Below are positions 26,826 through 35,081 of a stretch of DNA of 64,000 nt, in pieces (positions within the stretch are counted from its first letter, which is position 1; each line of letters starts with the position of its first letter). The DNA comes from Candidatus Kuenenia stuttgartensis. GTDB lineage: Bacteria; Planctomycetota; Planctomycetia; Planctomycetales; Planctomycetaceae. A program made the translations under genes and the position numbers. Under the pieces are notes generated by a model. That model saw only the letters and a program-made list of their open reading frames with translations, was not told the DNA's origin and made no database searches. The stretch covers positions 1 to 64,000 of the forward strand of contig CAMDPK010000007.1 of the NCBI GenBank assembly GCA_945904015.1, read 5' to 3'.

Positions 26826-28513
26826 ATGATCGGATGACTGACACCCAAGTGAGCGGCACGGCGCTAGCCGCCGGTATGCAGGAAACACCGGCGGCTAGCG
26901 CCTTGCCGCTCACAACGATCCTCGCCGTGCTGTGTCTGATGATTGCCTGTGCGACCAGCATCGCTGACGAAATCTATTCCAACGCATCCGGCGGTGGTGA
27001 GTGGTCGGATGCGGTGACATGGCGCGGCGGCAAGGTTCCCGTGGCGGAAGACGACGTGGTGATCGCCCGCGATGACACCGTGACATTCAACCGCAATGAC
27101 GACGCGCAGATCACTTGCAAGCAACTGTCGCTCGATCCGCGAGCGGTGTTGCAATTCAAAATCGGAGCCGGACCGATCGTGTTCTGCGCGAACGGGCTTG
27201 TGGAGAGTTACGGCTACATCCGTCTGGATGCCTCTAAGTCGGCGAAAGATCAGCAGGAATTCCGGCTGGTCGCCGAAGACCCCGAACAGCGGATGCTCAA
27301 GATCGCCAAGGGAGGCGGTCTCGTCGTGTCTGGACGACTGGGATTACTTCAGGGACGCAAGAACGCCTTGATCACTTCGCAGCCTCCGAAGAAAGAAGTC
27401 CCGGCGGGAATGCCTCAACCCGATCCGACAGCGATCCTGGAAGCCGCGACCGGATCGACGTTCGACATTCAACGAGCGGAACTCATCAACATCTACGCTC
27501 AGCCGACCGGCATCGACAACACTGGTGCCAAGCCCGGCGAACGAATCAACGTGATCAGGAACCGATTCAGCGGGACCAGCCGGCTGTATCTGACTTCGTG
27601 CGATTCGGCCGTCATCGCAGACAACCACTTCGAGCGCGACGATCCGTTTCCCGTACCGACCCCGGCTCTTTACATCTCCGTCTGTCCCTTGATCGAAGTC
27701 CGAGGCAACACGATTCGCGGCAACTATCCCAGCGGCATCACCTGCTACGGCCAGCCTGAGTGCATCATGACCAACAACGTGATCGAGAAGTGCGCTCAGG
27801 GCTTGTATTGGTACGGCAGCGGATTCATGGTCAAGCAGTTGCTCATTAAGGACTGCACGCACGGCATGACGCTCACCAGCGCCGCGGGGACATTGGAGGA
27901 TGTCACGATCACGGGGGCGCAGTCGGCTTACTATCACGGCGGCGCGACGGTCCAGATGACGAACCTCGTGATCCGCGACATGGTGCCCAATCCCAATGGT
28001 TACAAAATCTATATGGCGACTGGCCCGTTGACGTTGATCAATTCTCCGGTGACACCTCAAGACATCACCTTCCCGCCGGGTTGGACTCCCACTCCGGTCG
28101 TCGCGGGAAAGCCTCGCCTGCCGGCGGTTCAGATGCTGAACTTCGTGGTGGCCCAAGTCAGCGGCCAGGTTCCATTGGGATTGGCCGTCGAGATGAAGAC
28201 AGCGCAACCGGCGATGCCGATACCGGCCGGCGCGCAGGATCCCAACATCCGCAACTCGCCGGCACCGGTGTTGAAAAATGGCTTCACTCCGTTGCCGCAA
28301 TCGCTGGAACCTCTCATCGTCCTGAGTTGGCAATTCGATGCGGATGCGAAACTCCAGCCCGCGCCGGCGTATCAGCTCAACATTGTTGGGCCGGTCCAAG
28401 CCGCGGGCACGGAGCGGAAAATTTTGAAGTCGGTGACAGTCACGCCGGAGGTCGGATGGTATCGTGCCATTCCGAATGAAAAGAAACCGACCATCGAGGT
28501 CAGTCTGCCATGA
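26822..28513 (+). CDS. Secreted right-handed beta-helix protein
   Basis: This 563-residue protein starts in the previous stop (ATGA) and has a signal peptide whose N-region is encoded by an inverted repeat (26849-26913), a hydrophobic core (ILAVLCLMIACATS) and cleavage after IADE. The first 100 mature residues resemble a G8-like cap (SDAVTWRGGKVP). Residues about 215-400 are short parallel-strand repeats (IRNRF, IADNHF, VRGNTIRGN, MTNNVIEKC) typical of pectate-lyase-like solenoids. No lyase residues are obvious. Such proteins bind or cut polysaccharides. It overlaps the DUF4159 gene by 4 nt. Confidence 0.8.
   Translation: MNDRMTDTQVSGTALAAGMQETPAASALPLTTILAVLCLMIACATSIADEIYSNASGGGEWSDAVTWRGGKVPVAEDDVVIARDDTVTFNRNDDAQITCKQLSLDPRAVLQFKIGAGPIVFCANGLVESYGYIRLDASKSAKDQQEFRLVAEDPEQRMLKIAKGGGLVVSGRLGLLQGRKNALITSQPPKKEVPAGMPQPDPTAILEAATGSTFDIQRAELINIYAQPTGIDNTGAKPGERINVIRNRFSGTSRLYLTSCDSAVIADNHFERDDPFPVPTPALYISVCPLIEVRGNTIRGNYPSGITCYGQPECIMTNNVIEKCAQGLYWYGSGFMVKQLLIKDCTHGMTLTSAAGTLEDVTITGAQSAYYHGGATVQMTNLVIRDMVPNPNGYKIYMATGPLTLINSPVTPQDITFPPGWTPTPVVAGKPRLPAVQMLNFVVAQVSGQVPLGLAVEMKTAQPAMPIPAGAQDPNIRNSPAPVLKNGFTPLPQSLEPLIVLSWQFDADAKLQPAPAYQLNIVGPVQAAGTERKILKSVTVTPEVGWYRAIPNEKKPTIEVSLP
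26849..26913. repeat. Inverted-repeat element (GGCGCTAGCCGCCGG family) 27 nt after a start codon
   Basis: The arms GTGAGCGGCACGGCGCTAGC and GCTAGCGCCTTGCCGCTCAC are near-perfect inverse complements around a centre of about 11 nt. It is translated as VSGTALAAGMQETPAASALP in the N-region of the beta-helix protein. Confidence 0.92.
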
Positions 28514-30126
28514 CACTAACCCGAAGCGCCAGCGAGGGCGAACGCTCCTCAATGCTGTCATTTGCGATGCGTATCGAGCGCTCGCCCTCGCTGGCGCTTC
28601 GGGTTAGTGTGTTCTTCGCCGTACTTGCTTCGACCTCATCGGCGTTTGCCCAGCGGCGAGTCAATTTTCCTCCGGCCGAGGCCCCGCCTCCGCCGCCGGT
28701 GAAGGCTCCGCAGAAGATGGAGGCCAGCGGTGAAGATACCGGAGTCATTCCCGACCCCGGACCTGGTCAGCGAAAAACGCAGACGCGCACGCCGCCGCCA
28801 CCAACAAATCTCACGGTGATGCACAAAGTCGAATACGGCGAAACGCTGGAGTACGTTCACACCGACGGCACCGTGCAAAAGTTCGAGCAGTGGAAAAGCT
28901 TTCCGAATGATGGTGCCTACTTGATGTCGACCGTCAACTCGCGGCTGGCCGATGGCAACAACTATCAGTACGCCACGAAGCCGCTCGCCAGTCCCGGATT
29001 TGATCCGGTCGATATCCCGTTGCTCTTCATGGCCGGCGATTACGACTTCACGTTCAAACCGCAAGAAGTCGAAAATCTCCGAAAGTTTCTGAGCGAAGGA
29101 GGCACGATTCTGTTCAACGCCGCTCGTGGGCGGGATGAGTTCTCGCAAGCCGTGGCTCGTGAGATGCGGAAGGTTTTCCCGCAGAAGCGATTGATGCGAG
29201 CGCCGCAGGATCATCCGTTGTTCAACTCGCGATACCGCGTGCAACAGTTGATGACTCTGGTGAATGGCGTGCAGTTTCAGCAGCCTCCGGAGATCTACAC
29301 GCTGGATATCGGCACGCGAGCCGCCGCGATCCTGGTCCCCGTCGGCATGGGAGCTGCCTGGAGTGGCGAGCCATATCACCCGCAGGGAAAACATTTCGTG
29401 GGCGAATCGGCTTTGCGTCTCGGAGTCAACATCGTGGCCTACGTCTTGGGTGCCACGGAATACGGCCGCTTCCTCGCTCAAGAGTTCCCGGTCTATGACG
29501 GCCGAACCGCCGCCGGCGACGTGTTCCGATTCGGGATGGTGTCGTACAGCGGCAGTTGGGACGTGAACCCGGCGCTACAAAATAGCGTGCTCCAAAACCT
29601 CAAAGAAAATACTGGCCTGGAAGTCGATTACTCGCCCGTCACGGTGTCGCTGGATGATCCGCAACTCGCCGATTACCCACTCACATTCATGACCGGCCAC
29701 TACGATTTTCAATTGACCAGCGAGGAGGTCGAAGGGTTCCGGCATTATCTGCAACGAGGCGGGATGGTTGTCGCAACCGCAGCGGCTGGCTTGAAGCCTT
29801 TCGATCTCGGCTTTCGGCGCGAGCTGAAGAAAGTCATTCCCGAAGGAGAGTTGCTCAAGCTGCCGGCAACGCATCCGTTGTTTGCCAGCGGCTGGAATCC
29901 AGTGGATCGTGTGGAATACACCCCGCCAGCGCTCCGCGATGATCCAACACTGGAGATGCCGGAATTCTACGGCCTGTTTCTCGACGGTCGGCTGGCCGTT
30001 ATCTATTCGCCGTTTGATCTGATGAGCGGCCTCAATCACGAGTCCAATGCCTATGCCAAAGGACTAACCGCCGACGATGCCACACGAGTTGTCATGAACA
30101 TCATCACGTACGCGTTGAGCCATTAA
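28510..30126 (+). CDS. Secreted protein with two tandem DUF4159 domains
   Basis: This 538-residue protein starts in the previous stop (ATGA). Its first 33 residues come from an inverted repeat (28514-28609). The signal core FFAVLASTSSAFA follows, with cleavage before QRRVNF; a GTG at 28608, at the right end of the repeat, could be the true start. A Pro-rich linker leads to two DUF4159 domains (about residues 95-310 and 325-537), each with an R-x-L-x-DGNNYQYAT or equivalent start, an (M)AG-x-YDF strand, and an FR-x-(Y/F)L-x-x-GG motif. DUF4159 usually occurs once, often fused to a BatA-type region, so the tandem form is unusual. It is followed by an inverted repeat and then MoxR. Confidence 0.85.
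   Translation: MTLTRSASEGERSSMLSFAMRIERSPSLALRVSVFFAVLASTSSAFAQRRVNFPPAEAPPPPPVKAPQKMEASGEDTGVIPDPGPGQRKTQTRTPPPPTNLTVMHKVEYGETLEYVHTDGTVQKFEQWKSFPNDGAYLMSTVNSRLADGNNYQYATKPLASPGFDPVDIPLLFMAGDYDFTFKPQEVENLRKFLSEGGTILFNAARGRDEFSQAVAREMRKVFPQKRLMRAPQDHPLFNSRYRVQQLMTLVNGVQFQQPPEIYTLDIGTRAAAILVPVGMGAAWSGEPYHPQGKHFVGESALRLGVNIVAYVLGATEYGRFLAQEFPVYDGRTAAGDVFRFGMVSYSGSWDVNPALQNSVLQNLKENTGLEVDYSPVTVSLDDPQLADYPLTFMTGHYDFQLTSEEVEGFRHYLQRGGMVVATAAAGLKPFDLGFRRELKKVIPEGELLKLPATHPLFASGWNPVDRVEYTPPALRDDPTLEMPEFYGLFLDGRLAVIYSPFDLMSGLNHESNAYAKGLTADDATRVVMNIITYALSH
28514..28609. repeat. Inverted-repeat element, GAAGCGTGAGCGAGGGCG family, copy 3
   Basis: The arms CACTAACCCGAAGCGCCAGC and GCTGGCGCTTCGGGTTAGTG are exact inverse complements, extending inward over GAGGGCG/CGCCCTC. 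The repeat begins directly after the overlapping ATGA and is read as TRSASEGERS...RSPSLALRVS, a different frame from copies 1 and 2. Confidence 0.95.
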
Positions 30127-30130
30127 GAAA

Positions 30131-30230
30131 CTAACCCGAAGCGCCAGCGAGGGCGGGCGCTCCAAACAGCATGGATTCCGACAGATTCTGAGTCACTTGG
30201 AGCGCTCGCCCTCGCTCACGCTTCGGGTTA
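30131..30230. repeat. Inverted-repeat element, GAAGCGTGAGCGAGGGCG family, copy 4
   Basis: The arms CTAACCCGAAGCGCCAGCGA and CTCGCTCACGCTTCGGGTTA are inverse complements with one or two mismatches. It is the only copy fully outside a reading frame, between the DUF4159 stop and the MoxR start. Confidence 0.92.
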
Positions 30231-30285
30231 TTGATTTCCCTGCCGCTTTCCCACCAAACCTCCTCACCTACCCGAAGCACTCACC

Positions 30286-31293
30286 GTGAACAACGAACCT
30301 GCCGACATCGAACGTGACTTAGCGCAATTGAAAGAACTTCACACCCGCATGTTGGACGGCATGTCCCGCGTGATCGTCGGACAGCGATCCGTCCTGGAAG
30401 AATTGCTGATCACGATCTTCGCCGGAGGACACAACCTCTTGGAAGGTGTCCCCGGACTGGCCAAGACACTGATGATCAACACGTTGGCGCAACTGCTCTC
30501 TTTGAATTTCAAACGCATCCAGTTCACGCCCGACTTGATGCCGTCGGATATCGTCGGGACGAATGTCATCGAGGATGATCACACCACCGGCAAGCGCGTG
30601 ACGGTCTTCGTGGCCGGCCCGATCTTCACCAACCTGGTGCTCGCCGACGAAATCAACCGCACTCCGCCAAAGACCCAGGCGGCGCTGTTGCAGGCGATGC
30701 AAGAGCATGAAGTCACGGCCGGCGGCAAAACATACCCGCTCGCGAAACCGTTCTTCGTGCTGGCGACGCAAAACCCGATCGACCAGGAAGGGACATATCC
30801 GTTGCCTGAAGCTCAGAAAGACCGCTTCCTGCTCAACACGTTCATCAAATACCCCGGCTTGGAAGAGGAAGAACAGATCGTCGAGCGGACGACGTCGAAC
30901 GCGACCGTCGATCTCCAGCCAATCTGCGATCACGACGCCGTCATCAACATGCAGAAACTCGTGCGAAGTCTTCCCGTCTCGAAGCACGTCACGCAGTACG
31001 CCGTTGATCTGGTCCGAGCAACAAGACCAGGCGAACCGGGCGTTCCCGACTTCATCGAAGACCAAGTTTCCTGGGGAGCCGGTCCCCGCGCCAGCCAAGC
31101 GCTGATCTTATGTGCGAAGTGCCTCGCCGCGTTGAACGGAAGGATCAACGTCTCGTGCGATGACGTGCGTCATTTGGCGCTCCCCGTGTTGCGTCACCGC
31201 ATCTCGTGCAGCTTTGCCGCCGAGGCCGAAGGGACGACCACGGACGACATCGTCCGCCGGTTACTCGAAATCGTTCCGGAGCGGAAGAAGTAA
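30286..31293 (+). CDS. moxR: MoxR-family AAA+ ATPase
   Basis: This 335-residue ATPase has Walker A GVPGLAKT (residues 54-61), Walker B LVLADEINRTPPKTQ with the adjoining QAALLQAMQE segment, sensor 1 (ATQNPIDQEGTYPLPEAQ) and a C-terminal helical lid. MoxR proteins act as chaperone-like motors together with a VWA/DUF58 partner, which is the next coding gene. It is cytoplasmic, at the membrane face. The start is GTG at 30286, with no strong Shine-Dalgarno. Its neighbours make it the energy source of the operon's envelope system. Confidence 0.96.
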   Translation: MNNEPADIERDLAQLKELHTRMLDGMSRVIVGQRSVLEELLITIFAGGHNLLEGVPGLAKTLMINTLAQLLSLNFKRIQFTPDLMPSDIVGTNVIEDDHTTGKRVTVFVAGPIFTNLVLADEINRTPPKTQAALLQAMQEHEVTAGGKTYPLAKPFFVLATQNPIDQEGTYPLPEAQKDRFLLNTFIKYPGLEEEEQIVERTTSNATVDLQPICDHDAVINMQKLVRSLPVSKHVTQYAVDLVRATRPGEPGVPDFIEDQVSWGAGPRASQALILCAKCLAALNGRINVSCDDVRHLALPVLRHRISCSFAAEAEGTTTDDIVRRLLEIVPERKK

Positions 31294-31302
31294 ATCATGC
31301 CG

Positions 31303-31370
31303 CGTCATTGAGCGGAACGGCGTTAGCCGCCGGTCTTTGAAGAACCGAGGGCTAAATCACCGTGCATGAA
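31303..31370. repeat. Degenerate GGCGTTAGCCGCCGG-type repeat
   Basis: The segment ATTGAGCGGAACGGCGTTAG followed by CCGCCGGT and, further on, ACCGAGGGCTAA resembles one arm and a decayed second arm of the element at 26849-26913. Confidence 0.45.
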
Positions 31371-31406
31371 GAGTGTCGATGCTTCACCAACTTCAATTCC
31401 TGTGGT

Positions 31407-31479
31407 TTATCCGCGGGCCTTCCTGAATCCGCGGGGTGTCAGCTTTTCACCCCGCGGATTCAGGAAGGCCCACGGATAA
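31407..31479. repeat. Long perfect hairpin between moxR and DUF58
   Basis: The arms TTATCCGCGGGCCTTCCTGA and TCAGGAAGGCCCACGGATAA continue inward (ATCCGCGGGGTG with CACCCCGCGGAT) to about 32 bp with a single mismatch and a loop of about 9 nt. The right arm is followed by GAAAAAAC. It could attenuate transcription between moxR and the downstream genes or be another mobile repeat. Confidence 0.9.
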
Positions 31480-31563
31480 GAAAAAACAATTACGGCAATT
31501 GAGTCATGCCGGTCATCAACACTGATCACGCACGGTCATTTAGCGCCCCGTCGCTCACACCCC

Positions 31564-32646
31564 ATGCAACGAATCGCCGCGATGTCTTTCAGCCTTTCAC
31601 CGCCGACCAAGAGTGTTCCACCACTGCGACCGGGACCGCTATCCGCCTGGTGGAGGCAGCTTGGTCCGGCGGCTTCGACTCTGATCCAGAAACTGCATCA
31701 GGCTTTGGCACAGCAATCGGGACAGCCAGTCTTGGCAGAAGGAATGACTGGGACCGCGTCGGAGAAATATCTGCAACCTGAAGTGCTGGCTCGCATCGGC
31801 TTATCGCCTCTGCTGGCGCGACTGGTCGTGGAAGGTTTTTTGAATGGACTCCACAAAAGTCCGTTTCACGGCTTCTCCGTGGAGTTCGCCGATCATCGTG
31901 AGTACGTCGCGGGTGACGATCTGAAGTATCTCGACTGGCATCTTTATGCTCGCACGGACCATTACTACATCAAACGGTTTGAAGAGGAAACGAATCTTCG
32001 CTGCTACTTGCTCTTGGACCGTTCCGCGTCGATGGCTTTCGGCACCGGCTTGTTGACCAAATGGGATTACGCCTGCTTCCTCGCCAGTTGCCTGGGGTAC
32101 TTGGTGCTGCGGCAGCAGGATGCCTGCGGACTGGCGTTGTTCGGGACGAAGCCCGGCATGTTGGTGCAGCCGCGCTGCCGCCGGCCGCACCTGAGTCAGA
32201 TGATGCGCGTGATGATCGACAATCCGCCGGCCGGAGGGACCGATATGCCCAGCAGTCTGCGGCAGATCGCGCGGAATCTCAAACGGCGGGGGATGGTCGT
32301 CGTCATCAGCGATTTGATCGACGATCCCGATCAGACGCTGCGAGCCATCCGGCAACTGCGCAGTCAGAAACACGATGTGATCGTGTTCCATCTTCAGGAC
32401 GCCGCCGAATTGGAATTTCCATTTCAAGGGGCGACTCAGTTCCGTGATCTGGAAACCGGCGAGGAGTTGGAAATCGATCCCGCCGCTGTGCGCGACGGCT
32501 ATCTCGAACAAGTCCAGCAGTGCGGTGAGTTCTACCGAAAAGGGTTGGCCGAAGCTGGCATCGACTACCACTTGATCAACACCCGACAGCCCTATGATCA
32601 GGCGCTGTCGGCGTACTTGAACCGGCGCAGCAAGGTGCGACGATGA
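31564..32646 (+). CDS. DUF58 protein (MoxR partner)
   Basis: This 360-residue protein has the DUF58 signature REYVAGDDLKYLDWHLYART near residues 116-135, followed by a VWA-like fold with the degenerate metal motif LLLDRSASM. DUF58 proteins are the usual partner of MoxR ATPases. No transmembrane segment is present, unlike some relatives, so it is cytoplasmic. The first about 60 residues are Pro/Gln-rich and poorly conserved, and a start at 31582 is also possible. It overlaps the BatA-like gene by 4 nt (ATGA). Confidence 0.93.
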   Translation: MQRIAAMSFSLSPPTKSVPPLRPGPLSAWWRQLGPAASTLIQKLHQALAQQSGQPVLAEGMTGTASEKYLQPEVLARIGLSPLLARLVVEGFLNGLHKSPFHGFSVEFADHREYVAGDDLKYLDWHLYARTDHYYIKRFEEETNLRCYLLLDRSASMAFGTGLLTKWDYACFLASCLGYLVLRQQDACGLALFGTKPGMLVQPRCRRPHLSQMMRVMIDNPPAGGTDMPSSLRQIARNLKRRGMVVVISDLIDDPDQTLRAIRQLRSQKHDVIVFHLQDAAELEFPFQGATQFRDLETGEELEIDPAAVRDGYLEQVQQCGEFYRKGLAEAGIDYHLINTRQPYDQALSAYLNRRSKVRR

Positions 32647-34952
32647 CGTTCTTGTCCTCCGGCGCGCTGTTTGGTCTGGTCTTGCTGACCATTCCCATTG
32701 TCGTGCATCTCTTCAAGCCTCGGCATGTGCGACAGACTCCGTTCAGCAGTTTGCGTTGGCTGCATCTGACTCAACAGCGGATGGCGCGGCGGATTCAATG
32801 GCATCAGGTGCTCTTGTTTTTGTTGCGTGCCGGATTTCTGACGCTGCTGGTGTTGGCTCTCTCGCGACCGATCTGGTCTCCCACAGGAACGGCCACTGGT
32901 CTCGATCGCATCGTGGTACTCGACATCAGCCGCAGCATGGGGCGGCGTGTCGAAGGGCGTCCGACTCCGTGGGAGACGGCCCGCGATCTCGCCTCGCAAC
33001 TGATCCGCAAAACGCTGCCGGGTGATCGGGCTGCCGTACTGCTCACGGGGAGCACGACCGAAGTGCTGGCTCCGTGGACGAACGAGGCCACGCTGTATCT
33101 GCCGTCGTTATCCAGCCTGCAAACGGGATCGGCGGAGACGCAACTTGACTCCGCGTTTGAACCAATCCGCTCGTTGTTGGCACAGCGGCGTCCGGGAGTT
33201 CACGTTGAAATCGTCTTCTTGACTGACAATCCAGCGAATGGTTGGAACACGAGTGAGATCTCGACGTTCGCTCAAGAAATCGCGAGTAGCCGAACTCGTG
33301 AGAGTTCGGACCGAAGTCTCACGACTTCAGCTACCGGAGAAGTCTCGTTGCGATTGATCGATGTCGGATTGCCCGCGCCGCGGAATGCTTGGCTCACTGC
33401 CGCACGCCTGCGAACTCGAAATTCGGAAACCGTGCTGCATGTGGAGGCTTCGTGTACCAGCGATGGCGTGATGCAGCGAACGCTGCGAGTTTCCGGTTTG
33501 TCCGGCGTCGAGCAACAGGAGTTTCCGCTGACGTTGCAACCGGGGCGACGAACGGCGCTCGACCTGCCCTTGCCCACGACGTTTGATCGGAAGGGAAGTC
33601 TGGTCACGCTGAAACTCGAGCCGTCGGATGAGCTGCCCGATGACGATGTGTATTTCTGCGATCTCGACAGCACCGGCGATCCGAGGCTGCTGCTCATCAC
33701 GCCGAATCGAGTAGGTTGGGACTCCGTCCCGACCGTTCCGAACGATTCAACGCCAACGCGGTCGGGACAGAGTCCCAACCTACATCCCGGACTGGCGTTG
33801 GAAACGGCGATCCGTTCGCTGGCTGAAACCGGCTCCATTGCTGCTGACGGACAGCTTGTCCTCCACACGCCGATCACTGTGTCGGCCGCGGAGATCGCCT
33901 CGGCCGATGTGATCCTGCTGGCCGATGTCCCCGGTCTCAGCGAAGCGTTGTCCACGGCGATTTCGGAGCGGGTTCGGCGTGGGGCCGGCTTGGCCATGTT
34001 CCTGGGACCGACGGTGGACTCGGAACTCTACAATCGCGCCTTTGTGCAGCCGCTCGTTCCAGCTCATAGCCTGTTGCCGAGTGAATTATCCGGAAGCGTT
34101 CAGGCCGATGACAAGCAAGGGGGGCTTTCGCCGTGGAAACAATGGAATGATCGCCACCCGCTACTGACGGGCTTGGTCGATCCGGAAGTGGGCGACCTGG
34201 CCGGAACGGAATCGCGAGCGTGGTATCGGTTTGGTCCGATGACGACGGCGGATGACGTGCTGGCCACGTTGGAAGACGGAACGCCGGCGTTGATCGCGCG
34301 ACGTGTGGAAGCCGGTCGCGTGGTTGTGATCAATGGCTCGGCCGATGACCGCTGGTGCGATCTGCCCCGCCGAAAGAGTTTTGTGCCTCTGATAGATCGC
34401 CTGCTGCTGCATCTGCAATCGGCCGGGATTCGACGTCAATTCATATCCGGTGAGACAATGACCGTGGCGTTGCCAGAATCGTTTGATTCAACGCAGCCTC
34501 CGCGTGTGATCTCGCCGACCGGCCGCACTTTGTCGGCTCCGGTGCATGCGGTGGCGAATCGCACTTGGCTCACACTGTCGGAAACAACGGAGTCCGGCTT
34601 TTATCACATCAAGCCGCACGTTGGTTCGGAATCGGACTTGATCCTGGTTGTTCAACCCGGCCGAGCTGATAGCCGTCTGGAACTCTTCGATCCGGAAAAA
34701 TTCCACGCTTGGTGGACTCCGGCCGAAATGAAAATCGAACAGCCGACCGCCTCCGTCGCGAAAGCAACGTCGGTTGATCGTCGGTTCGCGCTGGAACCGT
34801 GGCTCGTCAGCTTGGCGTGCCTCTGCTTGCTGGCCGAGATGTTTCTGACGCACTGGTTGTGCCCGCGGATGAATCCCGCGCTGAGCACATCGCATCTTCG
34901 CCGACGCGGGTTTGTGGCTCCGCTGCGCGAGCGGGAAGGAGTCGAGCCCTGA
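32643..34952 (+). CDS. BatA-like VWA membrane protein
   Basis: This 769-residue protein begins with the BatA N-terminal module: a first membrane segment (FGLVLLTIPIVVHLF), the PRHVRQTPFSSLRWL motif, then a second segment (VLLFLLRAGFLTLLVLAL). A VWA domain with a MIDAS-like DISRSMG (about residue 92) follows, then an exported beta-rich region and a final membrane helix near residues 719-739. This is the classic partner of DUF58 and MoxR in Bat/aerotolerance-type operons. Two repeats (33286-33334 and 33711-33783) lie in frame between folded parts. Confidence 0.88.
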   Translation: MTFLSSGALFGLVLLTIPIVVHLFKPRHVRQTPFSSLRWLHLTQQRMARRIQWHQVLLFLLRAGFLTLLVLALSRPIWSPTGTATGLDRIVVLDISRSMGRRVEGRPTPWETARDLASQLIRKTLPGDRAAVLLTGSTTEVLAPWTNEATLYLPSLSSLQTGSAETQLDSAFEPIRSLLAQRRPGVHVEIVFLTDNPANGWNTSEISTFAQEIASSRTRESSDRSLTTSATGEVSLRLIDVGLPAPRNAWLTAARLRTRNSETVLHVEASCTSDGVMQRTLRVSGLSGVEQQEFPLTLQPGRRTALDLPLPTTFDRKGSLVTLKLEPSDELPDDDVYFCDLDSTGDPRLLLITPNRVGWDSVPTVPNDSTPTRSGQSPNLHPGLALETAIRSLAETGSIAADGQLVLHTPITVSAAEIASADVILLADVPGLSEALSTAISERVRRGAGLAMFLGPTVDSELYNRAFVQPLVPAHSLLPSELSGSVQADDKQGGLSPWKQWNDRHPLLTGLVDPEVGDLAGTESRAWYRFGPMTTADDVLATLEDGTPALIARRVEAGRVVVINGSADDRWCDLPRRKSFVPLIDRLLLHLQSAGIRRQFISGETMTVALPESFDSTQPPRVISPTGRTLSAPVHAVANRTWLTLSETTESGFYHIKPHVGSESDLILVVQPGRADSRLELFDPEKFHAWWTPAEMKIEQPTASVAKATSVDRRFALEPWLVSLACLCLLAEMFLTHWLCPRMNPALSTSHLRRRGFVAPLREREGVEP
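33286..33334. repeat. Inverted repeat in frame inside the BatA-like gene, first
   Basis: GTAGCCGAACTCGTGAGAGT with its imperfect inverse GTCTCACGACTTCAGCTAC. It encodes a Ser/Thr/Arg-rich stretch (SSRTRESSDRSLTTSA). Confidence 0.75.
33711..33783. repeat. Inverted repeat in frame inside the BatA-like gene, second
   Basis: The arms GTAGGTTGGGACTCCGTCCC and GGGACAGAGTCCCAACCTAC are inverse complements with one mismatch. The frame remains open (VGWDSVPTVPNDSTPTRSGQ). Confidence 0.9.
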
Positions 34953-34960
34953 TGAGTTGA

Positions 34961-35051
34961 TTAACCCGAAGCGTGAGCGAGGGCGAACGCTTCACGAAAC
35001 TTGGAATTCATCGGTTGTTGGAGCGCTCGCCCTCGCTCACGCTTCGGGTTA
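34961..35051. repeat. Inverted-repeat element, GAAGCGTGAGCGAGGGCG family, copy 5
   Basis: The arms TTAACCCGAAGCGTGAGCGA and CTCGCTCACGCTTCGGGTTA are inverse complements with one end mismatch. It lies in the gap between the two VWA genes. Confidence 0.93.
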
Positions 35052-35081
35052 GTTGTCTCTTACTTCGGAGTATGGACCCAG

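Noticed and set aside
21910-35051. CRISPR array reading of the repeated elements
   Set aside because: The copies are inverted repeats spread over kilobases with coding sequence between them, not short direct repeats with uniform spacers.
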